A stretch of 64,000 nt of DNA from a virus: positions 62,001 through 126,000 of the IMG/VR virus record IMGVR_UViG_3300023176_005537. One strand, given 5' to 3'. The stretch's first letter is position 1. Each line of letters begins with the position of its first letter. The position numbers were made by a program, and so were the translations under genes. Of the stretch, positions 53,249-60,813 are shown piece by piece. The notes beneath the pieces were generated by a model. It did not search any database. It was not told the DNA's origin and was given only the letters and a program-made list of their open reading frames with translations.

Positions 53249-53265
53249 CTATTTATATATAAATA
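53249..53265 (+). promoter_or_regulatory. Late promoter candidate with palindromic TATAAATA
   Basis: The 16-base perfect palindrome TATTTATATATAAATA at 53250-53265 carries the exact T4 late core TATAAATA on both strands (53258-53265 on +). CTATTTAT at 53249-53256 overlaps it. Short arms CACCT/AGGTG (53246-53250 and 53272-53276) flank it. The region 53242-53283 holds no gene, and the start at 53284 begins a long late-looking run through lysis genes. Confidence 0.6.
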
Positions 53266-53283
53266 TGTAAAAGGTGTCCAATA

Positions 53284-53703
53284 ATGATCAAGATTAAGTT
53301 CCTCAAAAAACTCCCCGTTTCAGGAGGCAAATGCCCTCCTGCCACACAAGATCTGAAACTAAACACCAAAAATAGAAACGCTTCAATTAAGGCAGAACAC
53401 ATCCAATACGGCCCTTTAAACCTATCTGACGAGGCTTATTGGGAAAGAGCCGCAGAACATTGGAACACCACTCCTGCCGTGGCTAAAAAGTCCAAATGCG
53501 GCAATTGTGTTGCTTTTGATATTTCACCTAGAATGGATGATTGTATGCCCGGCCCTGTGTCCGATAAGGATGGCCGTTTGGGTTACTGCTGGATGCACCA
53601 CTTCAAATGCCACAGTGCGAGAACATGCTACACATGGGCAGCAGGTGGGCCAATCAAAGAAGACAAAGTTTCCCTTGAATGGCAAGAAAAGGGTGAAAAA
53701 TAA
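53284..53703 (+). CDS. Cysteine-rich conserved phage protein
   Basis: 139 residues. NTKNRNASIKAEHIQYGPLNLSDEAYW is followed by a cysteine cluster: KCGNCVAFDISPRMDDC, then GYCWMHHFKCHSARTCYTWAAGGPI. The motif is very conserved in marine T4-like phages, sometimes named high-potential iron-sulphur-like, but the metal has not been shown as far as I know. Six cysteines and two histidines in 55 residues imply a metal or disulphide-bound domain. The stop overlaps the next start (TAATG). It lies just behind the late promoter candidate and is possibly a virion-associated protein. Confidence 0.75.
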   Translation: MIKIKFLKKLPVSGGKCPPATQDLKLNTKNRNASIKAEHIQYGPLNLSDEAYWERAAEHWNTTPAVAKKSKCGNCVAFDISPRMDDCMPGPVSDKDGRLGYCWMHHFKCHSARTCYTWAAGGPIKEDKVSLEWQEKGEK

Positions 53704-54974
53704 TGCCCTATAAGATCAGGAAAACAAAGTGCAAAAAATCAGATGGTTCTTCCGGAACTCACGTTGTTTATAAAAAAAGCGGTAAGCGTGTCGGATGCAC
53801 AGATGAGCCAGAAGATTACAAAAAAGCTCTTTATGCAGCAGAAGTTAATGAAGTTTTGATCTTGGAAGATACGCTGTATAAAAACGTAGAAGATGACGTG
53901 TTTCTACACTTTACCTTGCGAGATAGAGCTTATAAGATCAGAGAAATGGGAGAATTACTTCGACAGCCCGAAGGTATAGAGAAGTTTGGAACAGATACAA
54001 TTGACGCAGTTTCTTTGATTTGGGGAGATTTTGTCCCCAAAGTGCAGACCAATCACCTAGGCGGCGAAGACATTGTAGCAATCATTTTCAAGACTGATGT
54101 GCCTCCAAAATATGGCTATGTTGAAGAGGTGAAATGGGACGTTGAAAGACTTCCTATTTACGATGTTAGGATTGTGCCTTTCGAAGAAGCAGTTCAAATG
54201 TTGAGAAATGCGCCTGAATATGTCGATGAAATGGATTATGTTCTTTACAAGGAAAATAAACAAATGAATATTGAAGACCTAAGTGCGATCATTCGAGAGG
54301 AAGTTAAGCTTGCACTGGAAGAAGCCAAAAAGAAGAAAAAGAAGAAGAAAAAATCTAAAAAGAAGAAGGGCAAAGACGATCGCTGCACTCGTATTGCAAA
54401 AAGAAAGTATGATGTGTGGCCGTCAGCCTACGCTAGCGGCGCAGTTGTTCAGTGCCGCAGAGGAAAGATTTGGAAAGGTCTAACAGAAGAGAAGGAAATC
54501 ACCCCAGAAGACAAAGAGACAATTTCTGATATTGTAGCCAAATTGAGAGCAGCATCGGAGTCTCACGCTCAAATGGCAAAAGATTTGGAAGATGGTGCAG
54601 CAAAGCTTGAAAAAGGTTCAGAAGCCCATTCTAGCCAAGCAGACAAATTAGAAAAGATGATCCAAGAAAGAAAAAAGAAGAAAAAGAAGTCTAAAAAAAA
54701 AGTAAAAACTGACTTCTCCAAAGAAAAGGACAAAGGCCTTCACGGTTGGTTTGAAAGGCAAGGTGGTAAAGGAAAAAGTAAAGGCTGGGTTGATTGTAAT
54801 ACTTGCCGAACAGACAAGAAAACAGGAAAGAAAACTTGTAAATCTTGTGGTCGTCAAAAAGGCGAGAAAAGAGCAAAATACCCCTCTTGCCGTCCAACCC
54901 CTGCTGCTTGTGGGACTGCTGGCAAAGGAAAGTCTTGGGGTAAAAAGTCTGCTAAAAAAGGAAAAAAGAAATGA
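53703..54974 (+). CDS. Modular lysine-rich protein with small cysteine domains
   Basis: 423 residues in at least four parts. Residues 1-45 are a basic Cys-containing start. Residues 50-187 include VFLHFTLRDRAYKIREMGELLRQ, weakly like an ADP-ribosyl- or phosphotransferase-type HFT start. At 188 a helix NIEDLSAIIREEVKLALEEA resembles the N-terminal peptide of other genes here, followed by a run of lysines. Then come KYDVWPSAYASGAVVQCRRGKIWKG (about 230-256), a helical part, and a C-terminal GLHGWFERQGGKGKSKGWVDCNTCR module with RAKYPSCRPTPAACG. Such C-terminal modules recur in phages and giant viruses without known role. An AAGGAAA at 54249-54255 before the ATG at 54264 may start a shorter product. 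Confidence 0.7.
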   Translation: MPYKIRKTKCKKSDGSSGTHVVYKKSGKRVGCTDEPEDYKKALYAAEVNEVLILEDTLYKNVEDDVFLHFTLRDRAYKIREMGELLRQPEGIEKFGTDTIDAVSLIWGDFVPKVQTNHLGGEDIVAIIFKTDVPPKYGYVEEVKWDVERLPIYDVRIVPFEEAVQMLRNAPEYVDEMDYVLYKENKQMNIEDLSAIIREEVKLALEEAKKKKKKKKKSKKKKGKDDRCTRIAKRKYDVWPSAYASGAVVQCRRGKIWKGLTEEKEITPEDKETISDIVAKLRAASESHAQMAKDLEDGAAKLEKGSEAHSSQADKLEKMIQERKKKKKKSKKKVKTDFSKEKDKGLHGWFERQGGKGKSKGWVDCNTCRTDKKTGKKTCKSCGRQKGEKRAKYPSCRPTPAACGTAGKGKSWGKKSAKKGKKK

Positions 54975-55816
54975 AAATAAAGATTTTGAAAGAGATGAAA
55001 GGGTGCGGTGGTGTTTATGAAAGATGCCCACATTCCGGGTGCTCCCATTGCAGGAGTGAACACGGTCGAGATTTTGATAAGCACGATCACGAAGGTTCAA
55101 TGGCAAGAACCAATCTTTGGAAAACCAAAAAGTATTGTGAAAAGTTATTAGATATGCTTAATGACAAAGATGATCTTCCAGAGTGGGTTGACGCAAAGAT
55201 CACAAAAGCAACAGACTATCTTTCCTCTGTTAAAAGATATATGGCTGGTGAGATTGCCAGAGATCAGGGAATGCTTGAAGAAAGGCTTTCCGAAGGAATG
55301 AAATATCATATGGATAACAATATTACGATTGATAAAAATATTTATCGCATCCACTCTGACAACTTCTTTTCTCTTTTCAAAGAAGCAAGAAATCTTTGGA
55401 AAAGAGGTTTGGTTAATTTAACAGAAGCTGAAAGATATTACATCTCTGAAACTGAAATTGGAGAGTTTGGCATCTTTGAGGGCAAAAGAGTTCCATTGGA
55501 CTTTCCAATGGTTGAGGAGTCTCTTTTGGAAGCAAAGTATAAAGGAAAGGATGTTAAACTTAACAAGCCACAAAGAGGTGGTTCCAAGAAGTTTTATGTT
55601 TACGTTAGAGATCCAAAAACTAAAAACATTCGCAAAGTTTCTTTTGGAGACAAAGGAATGTCTGTAAAGGTGGCAGATCCAGAGAGAAGAAAGTCTTTTG
55701 CAGCACGACATAAATGCAAGGAAAAAAAAGACAAAACAAAAGCAGGATACTGGGCTTGTCGTATTGGGCGCTACCCTCATCTAACTGGTTCAAAGAAAAG
55801 GTTTACTTGGTGGTAA
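54971..55816 (+). CDS. Unknown protein with basic cysteine C-terminal module
   Basis: 281 residues. The N-terminus GCGGVYERCPHSGCSHCRSEHGRDFDKHDHEGSM is Cys/His-rich, which suggests zinc binding. The middle is helical (YCEKLLDMLNDKDDLPEWVDAKITKATDYLSSVKRYM). The C-terminal about 90 residues (KPQRGGSKKFYVYVRDPKTKNIRKVSFGDKGMSVKV, then SFAARHKCKEKKDKTKAGYWACRIGRYPHLTG) form a basic two-cysteine module seen in other marine phage proteins. The start overlaps the preceding stop. Function unknown; DNA or capsid association is plausible from charge. Confidence 0.68.
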   Translation: MKIKILKEMKGCGGVYERCPHSGCSHCRSEHGRDFDKHDHEGSMARTNLWKTKKYCEKLLDMLNDKDDLPEWVDAKITKATDYLSSVKRYMAGEIARDQGMLEERLSEGMKYHMDNNITIDKNIYRIHSDNFFSLFKEARNLWKRGLVNLTEAERYYISETEIGEFGIFEGKRVPLDFPMVEESLLEAKYKGKDVKLNKPQRGGSKKFYVYVRDPKTKNIRKVSFGDKGMSVKVADPERRKSFAARHKCKEKKDKTKAGYWACRIGRYPHLTGSKKRFTWW

Positions 55817-55817
55817 T

Positions 55818-56096
55818 ATGGAATTTCCTTTCAAAGAAAAGAAGTTAGAAAACAATATCGTGATCAGAGAGTTCAAAGAAAATGTTGATTCCGAAGAGCT
55901 TATCTGGCATAGAGATAGAGAAAACAGAGAAGTTACAATCTTGCAATCTTCTGGATGGCAACTTCAAATGGACAATGAAATTCCAAAAACCCTTGAAGAG
56001 GGAAAAACTTATTATATTCCTGCTTTTGTTTACCACAGAGTGATCAAAGGCAGCGGCAATCTTATTGTTAAAATAAAAAAGGAAGAGATTAAATGA
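55818..56096 (+). CDS. Cupin-like small protein
   Basis: 92 residues. ELIWHRDRENREVTILQSSGWQLQMDNE followed by LEEGKTYYIPAFVYHRVIKGSGNLIVKIKK (about 28-90) fits a single small beta-barrel of cupin type: WHxD supplies His/Asp metal-ligand-like residues and YHRV a later His, with the Pro-x-x-x-x-H spacing of cupins. Similar proteins occur in marine T4-like phages. No substrate can be named. The stop overlaps the next start (ATGA at 56093). Confidence 0.72.
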   Translation: MEFPFKEKKLENNIVIREFKENVDSEELIWHRDRENREVTILQSSGWQLQMDNEIPKTLEEGKTYYIPAFVYHRVIKGSGNLIVKIKKEEIK

Positions 56097-57910
56097 AGAT
56101 GAAATTAATCATGGAAAGTTTTCGAAAAACAATGAAAGAATTCAAAGAGAGAGAAGGCAAAACAATGTCTTATGATTCTTCTTTGGGTGGCTTTGTTGTT
56201 TCAAAAGAAGACTTGTCAAAAATCAACCAAGCAATCGAAAAGATCTACAAAGCATTTGAAGAAAGAACCGGAGGAACTGCTGAAAATATCCCTAGGATTG
56301 AAGCAGAAGATCTAGAGCCTGTTGCGGGAGCTTTGAACGAATCGGCGGAACAAGGTGGGGAGCCCACCGAAGAGGAAAAGGATTATATTGCTCTACGACA
56401 TTTTGGATACGATTCATGGAACGAATTGCCCGAAGAAGACAAAGATCTTGTGATGAGAAGGTTGGAGCTTTTCACTTCGGGCGGCGAAATGAAGCAAACC
56501 ATTGGAGCCGTTAGTGGCTTGAAAAAAGGTCTGGGACGTATGAGCCCAGAGGACTTTGAAAAAGGGGGATACGTCCTTCCCGTTTCCGCAGAAGTTCTGG
56601 AAGATTTTCAGGCTATGGTCAATGAATTGAAAGAAGGTGGTGAAGTCGATAGCCTTTTTGAAAAAGCTAGGGACTGGTATCATAAAATTAGAGATCTCCT
56701 CGATGAAGAAACTGGAAATGATCAAGACGCTACTTTGCTAGGTCTTCTTATTGCAACGTACAGCCCCAGAGCAAAGTTTGCTCTGAACTTGGCTGAAGCT
56801 GCTTTTATGTTCAAAGCAGTTGAAATGGATGCAAAGGACAACAAAGAGCTTTTGAGAGAATATATTAATATCTTTCCCGGTGGTAAAAAGAAAAAGCAGG
56901 GAGAATTTCGAGGGTTTACAAAGGCGCACAAAGTTCCAAACTTCACCCTGAACCTGATCGCCCCAGATTTGTCTGGTGGGCGAGATAAAGAAGGGAAAAT
57001 TAGCTATGATGAGCTTTATATGTGGAACTCCACAATTGACACTTGGATGATTGACGCTTTTTATCCAAATGTCAGAGGTGTTACAACGGCAAAAGAATGG
57101 GAAAAGATCAAAGGCAAGATGATGGGTAACGTTGTTACTTATCGGTATATGGCAGGGTTGGTCGCACAGGAAGCGAAAAAACTAGGCCTCTTACCTCATG
57201 AGCTTCAAGCTATTGTGTGGGTTGCTTCTCAAATCAGAAAGACTGGAGAGAAAGGTCTTGGTGTCACTACTGAGTTTGCAATCAATCAAATTAAACAATC
57301 CATTGTCAACCTAGAAAAGATTAAAGAACAATTCAACGAAGAGGAAAGGATTAATAAGAAGTTGGTCGGACCATACCTTAAAGAGTTGGATATGGACAAA
57401 GAATATACAGAACAGTTTGGAGATCAAAGCTGGCTTAAAGTTATTTTGGATAAGATTGAAACAGATGGTTTTGATGAGGCTGCTGATTATATCTTAGGAA
57501 TTAAAAAAGGAGACAAAACGGTTGTTCCCGGTGTGCGCTCTATCACAGCCTCTGGTAAGAAAGGGAAAGAACCAGATCGCTTTAATCCTGTTCGCCCAGA
57601 GTTTAAACCAAAGAAAGAGAAGAAAGAAAAGGAAGAAAAGAAGAAGAAGCCAAAGGACACAAGATATCAAGACGCAGAAAAATATGGAGAACTTAAAACA
57701 TTTTATGTTATGAATGAAGTCATTCAGATGCGAACCGGAAAGTTCAATAACCTTCACGACTCAATTCTTTTGTATTTGAGTGATGATTTCTCTAAAGAAA
57801 AGGCTGTTGATTATATTCTAGGCAGGTTCGACTCCGAAGCAAAAGCCTCCAAAGATTATTTCATCAAAGAAAGCAAAAGAAGATTTGTTGTAAGGATTTT
57901 GAAATCATGA
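56093..57910 (+). CDS. Large unknown protein with helical HhH-like phage domain
   Basis: 605 residues. The first 15 residues (MKMKLIMESFRKTMKEF) form a short amphipathic start different from the KIIKEEL type. The core at about 205-410 contains LLGLLIATYSPRAKFALNLAEAAFMF, TKAHKVPNFTLNLIAP, YMWNSTIDTWMIDAFYPN and LGLLPHELQAIVWVASQIR. Order and spacing recall a mycobacteriophage family of unknown function that looks like a helix-hairpin-helix enzyme fold (TIDTW in place of the aspartate motif). A lysine-rich linker at about 503-525 leads to a C-terminal helical part. Function unknown. Confidence 0.62.
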   Translation: MKMKLIMESFRKTMKEFKEREGKTMSYDSSLGGFVVSKEDLSKINQAIEKIYKAFEERTGGTAENIPRIEAEDLEPVAGALNESAEQGGEPTEEEKDYIALRHFGYDSWNELPEEDKDLVMRRLELFTSGGEMKQTIGAVSGLKKGLGRMSPEDFEKGGYVLPVSAEVLEDFQAMVNELKEGGEVDSLFEKARDWYHKIRDLLDEETGNDQDATLLGLLIATYSPRAKFALNLAEAAFMFKAVEMDAKDNKELLREYINIFPGGKKKKQGEFRGFTKAHKVPNFTLNLIAPDLSGGRDKEGKISYDELYMWNSTIDTWMIDAFYPNVRGVTTAKEWEKIKGKMMGNVVTYRYMAGLVAQEAKKLGLLPHELQAIVWVASQIRKTGEKGLGVTTEFAINQIKQSIVNLEKIKEQFNEEERINKKLVGPYLKELDMDKEYTEQFGDQSWLKVILDKIETDGFDEAADYILGIKKGDKTVVPGVRSITASGKKGKEPDRFNPVRPEFKPKKEKKEKEEKKKKPKDTRYQDAEKYGELKTFYVMNEVIQMRTGKFNNLHDSILLYLSDDFSKEKAVDYILGRFDSEAKASKDYFIKESKRRFVVRILKS

Positions 57911-58623
57911 AGATGGACGAAAAATATCCTCTCCTTCCACACGACGAAGAGATTTCAGATTGGCAATGGTGTATCAAAAAAGCAATCATTGATATTCACG
58001 CCAAAGCAATGCCTTATAAAAGAGGCACTTGGGGTGGTTCAACCGAAGACATTTATTATGACAAAAGAAGGATCTTGAGAAAAGGCGAAGGAACCTACTG
58101 TGTTGGATGCACTTCTGAAATCTTCTTCCGCGCTTGGAAAGAATTCACAGGGGATTACCTTGAAACACCAGAAGGCAACTTTACAGGCAAAGAAGCTTGG
58201 GAAGTTGCAAGAGCCTTTTTCTTTGCTTACAAAGACGAAGAGATTGACGGAATGCGAACAGACGAATTTGGAGCAATGGGTTGGTTTAAATGGTTAGCAA
58301 ACAGACCAGAACGCTTTGATTGGATTGAAACCTTCACAACACACAATCCTTATGAGATCCAATTTGGAGATTGGGTTTCAATGCAGTTTGCAGAAGATTA
58401 TTCATCCGGCCACGCTACAGTGGGGTTGGGATTGGACAAGTACAAAGGCAATGATGTTGTCAACGTTTATTCTTCAACTACTTATTATGATAAAACTTGG
58501 ATGAAAGAAAAGGGCGTTGAAAATCCCTACTCAACAGGGAACGGCTTTGATTATTACCGTTTAAACGTAACAAAGAGTGGATTTAAAAGAAAGTTCTTTG
58601 TTTCAAGATTAGTTCAAAAATAG
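57907..58623 (+). CDS. Putative endolysin, NlpC/P60- or CHAP-like
   Basis: 238 residues. GEGTYCVGCTSEIFFRAWKEF has Cys65 and Cys68 at the start of a helix, and YSSGHATVGLGLDKYKG carries His169 on the expected strand, in the order of cysteine peptidase-type peptidoglycan hydrolases. No signal peptide, so it would need a holin for release. The next gene encodes a small two-membrane-segment protein and the one after it a spanin-like protein, which supports the lysis role. It differs from the T4 e lysozyme, and the hub protein uses a related chemistry. Confidence 0.68.
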   Translation: MKMDEKYPLLPHDEEISDWQWCIKKAIIDIHAKAMPYKRGTWGGSTEDIYYDKRRILRKGEGTYCVGCTSEIFFRAWKEFTGDYLETPEGNFTGKEAWEVARAFFFAYKDEEIDGMRTDEFGAMGWFKWLANRPERFDWIETFTTHNPYEIQFGDWVSMQFAEDYSSGHATVGLGLDKYKGNDVVNVYSSTTYYDKTWMKEKGVENPYSTGNGFDYYRLNVTKSGFKRKFFVSRLVQK

Positions 58624-58632
58624 GAGTTTAAA

Positions 58633-58944
58633 ATGGCTAGAAGAACAGCTTTTGTTGATAAATATTTATCATCGTTTATTTCAAAAAAGTTATTGGTTTG
58701 GATTGTCGCAACAGTCGTGTTTTTGACAACTGGCAATCTTAAATCAGGAGATTGGCTTGTGATCTCTGCTATTTACATTGGTGGGCAATCTGTTATTGAC
58801 GCAGTGAAAGCAATGAAAGGCTCGACCAATGTTACAACGAAAGTTGAAACAGCAGTGAAGACAATCTTGTCCGACAAAGACAAGAAAGATGAGAAAGGGA
58901 AAGTTCCCCTTTCTGATACAACAGGCGATACGGTGACAAAATGA
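58633..58944 (+). CDS. Holin-like small membrane protein
   Basis: 103 residues, with AGGAG before the start. Residues about 17-34 (SKKLLVWIVATVVFLTTG) and 41-56 (WLVISAIYIGGQSVID) are two membrane helices, followed by a charged, lysine-rich soluble tail ending DKDKKDEKGKVPLSDTTGD. Size, topology and position right after the putative endolysin fit a class II holin. No sequence family recognised. The stop overlaps the next start (ATGA at 58941). Confidence 0.68.
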   Translation: MARRTAFVDKYLSSFISKKLLVWIVATVVFLTTGNLKSGDWLVISAIYIGGQSVIDAVKAMKGSTNVTTKVETAVKTILSDKDKKDEKGKVPLSDTTGDTVTK

Positions 58945-59354
58945 GTGAGATTTGGGCAGAGGTTAAAAGAAAGTGGACAGAGTCCAAATATTTTATAGCA
59001 GTTGTTTTTGTTTTCTTGACAGTTGCTATTTTTCTTTTGACGACCAGCGATGGTCAAAAAAGATTGAGACAAATCATAAGGTCTTTGCAAAAAAGAAGAG
59101 AAGATGAATTGTACGAAATCCAAGAAAAACAAAATCAAAAAGAAAAAGAAAAGAAAGATTTAAAAAAGAAACATGAGAAGATTTTGGAAGAGATTGGAAA
59201 AGAATACAAGATTGGAAAAGAAAACGCCAAGAAAGAATACGACAAGAAGGTTAAAAAGATCTTGAAACAAACAAAGAAAGATCCTTCTCAGTTGTCCAAA
59301 AGATTGGCAGATGAATTTGGTCTTGACTACAAGGAAGATAATAATGAAAATTAA
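58941..59354 (+). CDS. Inner-membrane spanin-like protein
   Basis: 137 residues. A short cytoplasmic start (SEIWAEVKRKWTESK) leads to a single membrane helix at about 17-35 (YFIAVVFVFLTVAIFLLTT), then a long, strongly charged coiled coil (LYEIQEKQNQKEKEKKDLKKKHEKILEEIGKEY) reaching the end. This is the i-spanin (Rz) plan. An overlapping or nested outer-membrane lipoprotein is not visible; the signal-peptide protein at 59894 may be its partner. The last 11 bases overlap the next start. Confidence 0.6.
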   Translation: MSEIWAEVKRKWTESKYFIAVVFVFLTVAIFLLTTSDGQKRLRQIIRSLQKRREDELYEIQEKQNQKEKEKKDLKKKHEKILEEIGKEYKIGKENAKKEYDKKVKKILKQTKKDPSQLSKRLADEFGLDYKEDNNEN

Positions 59355-59880
59355 AAAAAAACAACTCTTAAAAATCATCAAAGAAGAGCTTTTAAAAGAA
59401 AACATACAAGAACTTTTTGCAACAATAAGACAGCTTATCAATGCCGGCCAATATGACAGGGCATATGCTCAAATCATGGTGCAAATTGATGAAGACGATC
59501 CAAAGCACAAAATGGCAATTGATTATCTTGTTAGGCACAGTGGAGATGATTCGTATGAAGATAAGCTAAATAGTTGGCCTGATAGCGATTTTAGAAAATT
59601 AATTGCATATGGCTTTCTGCAATACGATCATGATTTTGATGACTTTCTGTCGAACTATGTCCAAGGTATCTTCGAAAGTCCCGAAGATTATCTTAAATAT
59701 AGGTGGGAAGAGTACACTTGGGACATGATTGAGGAGCTTCCACTTCCCTCCGACATAGAACGTTATATCGATATCGAAATCAATTGGGCTATGTGGGCAA
59801 GAGACAGTGAGCTTAATGGCGAGTTTGCATCTTGGGAGCTTGATGGCGTTCCCGGAGTTTTGATTATATCCCCAGCATAA
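59344..59880 (+). CDS. ArdA-like protein with KIIKEEL N-terminal peptide
   Basis: 178 residues from the ATG at 59344; an in-frame upstream ATG at 59311 adds 11 residues but lies inside the preceding gene. Residues 1-18 (KIKKKQLLKIIKEELLKE) are the shared peptide. The C-terminal part reads RYIDIEINWAMWARDSELNG (about 140-159) after FESPEDYLKYRWEEYTWDMIEELP, which resembles the YIDYExxARDLELNG ending of ArdA DNA-mimic antirestriction proteins. The whole is strongly acidic (many Asp/Glu), as ArdA is. ArdA blocks type I restriction. If the assignment is right, the N-terminal peptide could load it into capsids for delivery. Confidence 0.5.
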   Translation: MKIKKKQLLKIIKEELLKENIQELFATIRQLINAGQYDRAYAQIMVQIDEDDPKHKMAIDYLVRHSGDDSYEDKLNSWPDSDFRKLIAYGFLQYDHDFDDFLSNYVQGIFESPEDYLKYRWEEYTWDMIEELPLPSDIERYIDIEINWAMWARDSELNGEFASWELDGVPGVLIISPA

Positions 59881-59893
59881 GACAGGAGTAGAA

Positions 59894-60334
59894 ATGATTA
59901 CCTTTAAACGCGTTTTAAGCACCATTCTAGCCACTTTCATCACAATTTCGCCCTGCTATGCCAATAAGTCCACAAGGCTTCAAAAAGGGGCAAAAGCGCC
60001 CTTTTCTGGAACGCTCTTGGATGATGAAGCGGTAGCAAAGATTTTGGCAAAACAAGATTACTTGAAAAAAAGCTTGAAGTTGGATTGTTCTTACCAAAGA
60101 CAAAAAGAAAAAGCAAAGCTTCAATTGAAGATTGATCAATGCAAAGTAGATTTCAAAATTGAGAAAGAATTGAGAAAAAACTTAAGAAAGATTGATCAAG
60201 AAGAGATTACAAGATTAAGAAAGATTGCAAAGCCGCAAAACAATTGGACACCTCTTTGGATCACAATTGGCTTTGTTGCAGGAGCAGGAACAACAATTTT
60301 AATTCTTTATGGAATACAAGGAATTCAAAAGTGA
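59894..60334 (+). CDS. Exported protein with C-terminal membrane helix, lysis-associated
   Basis: 146 residues, with GACAGGAG before the start. Residues 1-23 are a signal peptide (MITFKRVLSTILATFITISPCYA). Then comes KGAKAPFSGTLLDDEAVAKILA, a motif I know from short phage proteins near lysis genes, then a charged helix with two cysteines (LDCSYQRQKEKAKLQLKIDQCKVDF), and a C-terminal membrane helix at about 121-140 (WITIGFVAGAGTTILILYG). It should sit in the envelope with its helix in the periplasm, and may take part in spanin-like outer-layer disruption. No lipobox. Its stop overlaps the next start (GTGA). Confidence 0.6.
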   Translation: MITFKRVLSTILATFITISPCYANKSTRLQKGAKAPFSGTLLDDEAVAKILAKQDYLKKSLKLDCSYQRQKEKAKLQLKIDQCKVDFKIEKELRKNLRKIDQEEITRLRKIAKPQNNWTPLWITIGFVAGAGTTILILYGIQGIQK

Positions 60335-60786
60335 AGATCAAAAAAGAAACCATTTTCAAGATCATCAAAGAAGAGATTGAAAGAGAACTTTCAAAAGAAG
60401 AAAAGCACAAGATTGTTTCTTTTGATTTTGATGATACCTTGACCTTTGCTCCTTTTGATCCGGAAGAAGAACATTCTGTTTACAAAGGGCCTCATGAGGA
60501 AATGATGAAAAAGATTAGAGGCTATATCGAAGATCCAGAAGTTACCGTTTATATTGTAACAAGCAGAAAGCAGGGCGGCATGGGACAAGTTAAAGGTTTT
60601 GTCGAAAAATATAAATTAAAAGTTGACGGCATTTATTGCACAGACGGAGATTGGAAAGCCCCCACTTTGAAAGAATTGGGTGTAACTTTGCATCATGACG
60701 ATGACAGTCAAGAAAATGAAAGAGCAGAAGCAGTAGGAATCCAGACAGTTCCAAGTGATCCATATGGCGATTACGGCACATTTTAA
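60331..60786 (+). CDS. HAD-like phosphatase with KIIKEEI N-terminal peptide
   Basis: 151 residues from a GTG at 60331, which overlaps the previous stop; a further upstream in-frame ATG at 60244 lies inside the previous gene. Residues 2-19 (KIKKETIFKIIKEEIERE) are the shared peptide. After it VSFDFDDTLTF has Asp32 and Asp34 of HAD motif I, YIVTSRK is the motif II Thr/Ser, and LHHDDDSQENE is the acidic motif IV. Small HAD phosphatases act on nucleotides or polynucleotide 3' ends (compare T4 PseT). The combination with the N-terminal peptide is unusual. Confidence 0.75.
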   Translation: MKIKKETIFKIIKEEIERELSKEEKHKIVSFDFDDTLTFAPFDPEEEHSVYKGPHEEMMKKIRGYIEDPEVTVYIVTSRKQGGMGQVKGFVEKYKLKVDGIYCTDGDWKAPTLKELGVTLHHDDDSQENERAEAVGIQTVPSDPYGDYGTF

Positions 60787-60813
60787 AGCAACAGGCCAAT
60801 GGAGAAGTTATAG

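Noticed and set aside
53246-53276. Possible rho-independent terminator after the Mre11-Rad50 gene
   Set aside because: The arms are only five bases, the loop is AT-only and there is no T tract after the right arm; a promoter reading is better.
54648-55106. Antisense open frame of 152 codons on the - strand
   Set aside because: It is a by-product of the lysine-rich coding region (mirror gives Phe/Leu/Ser repeats), and it crosses two supported + strand genes.
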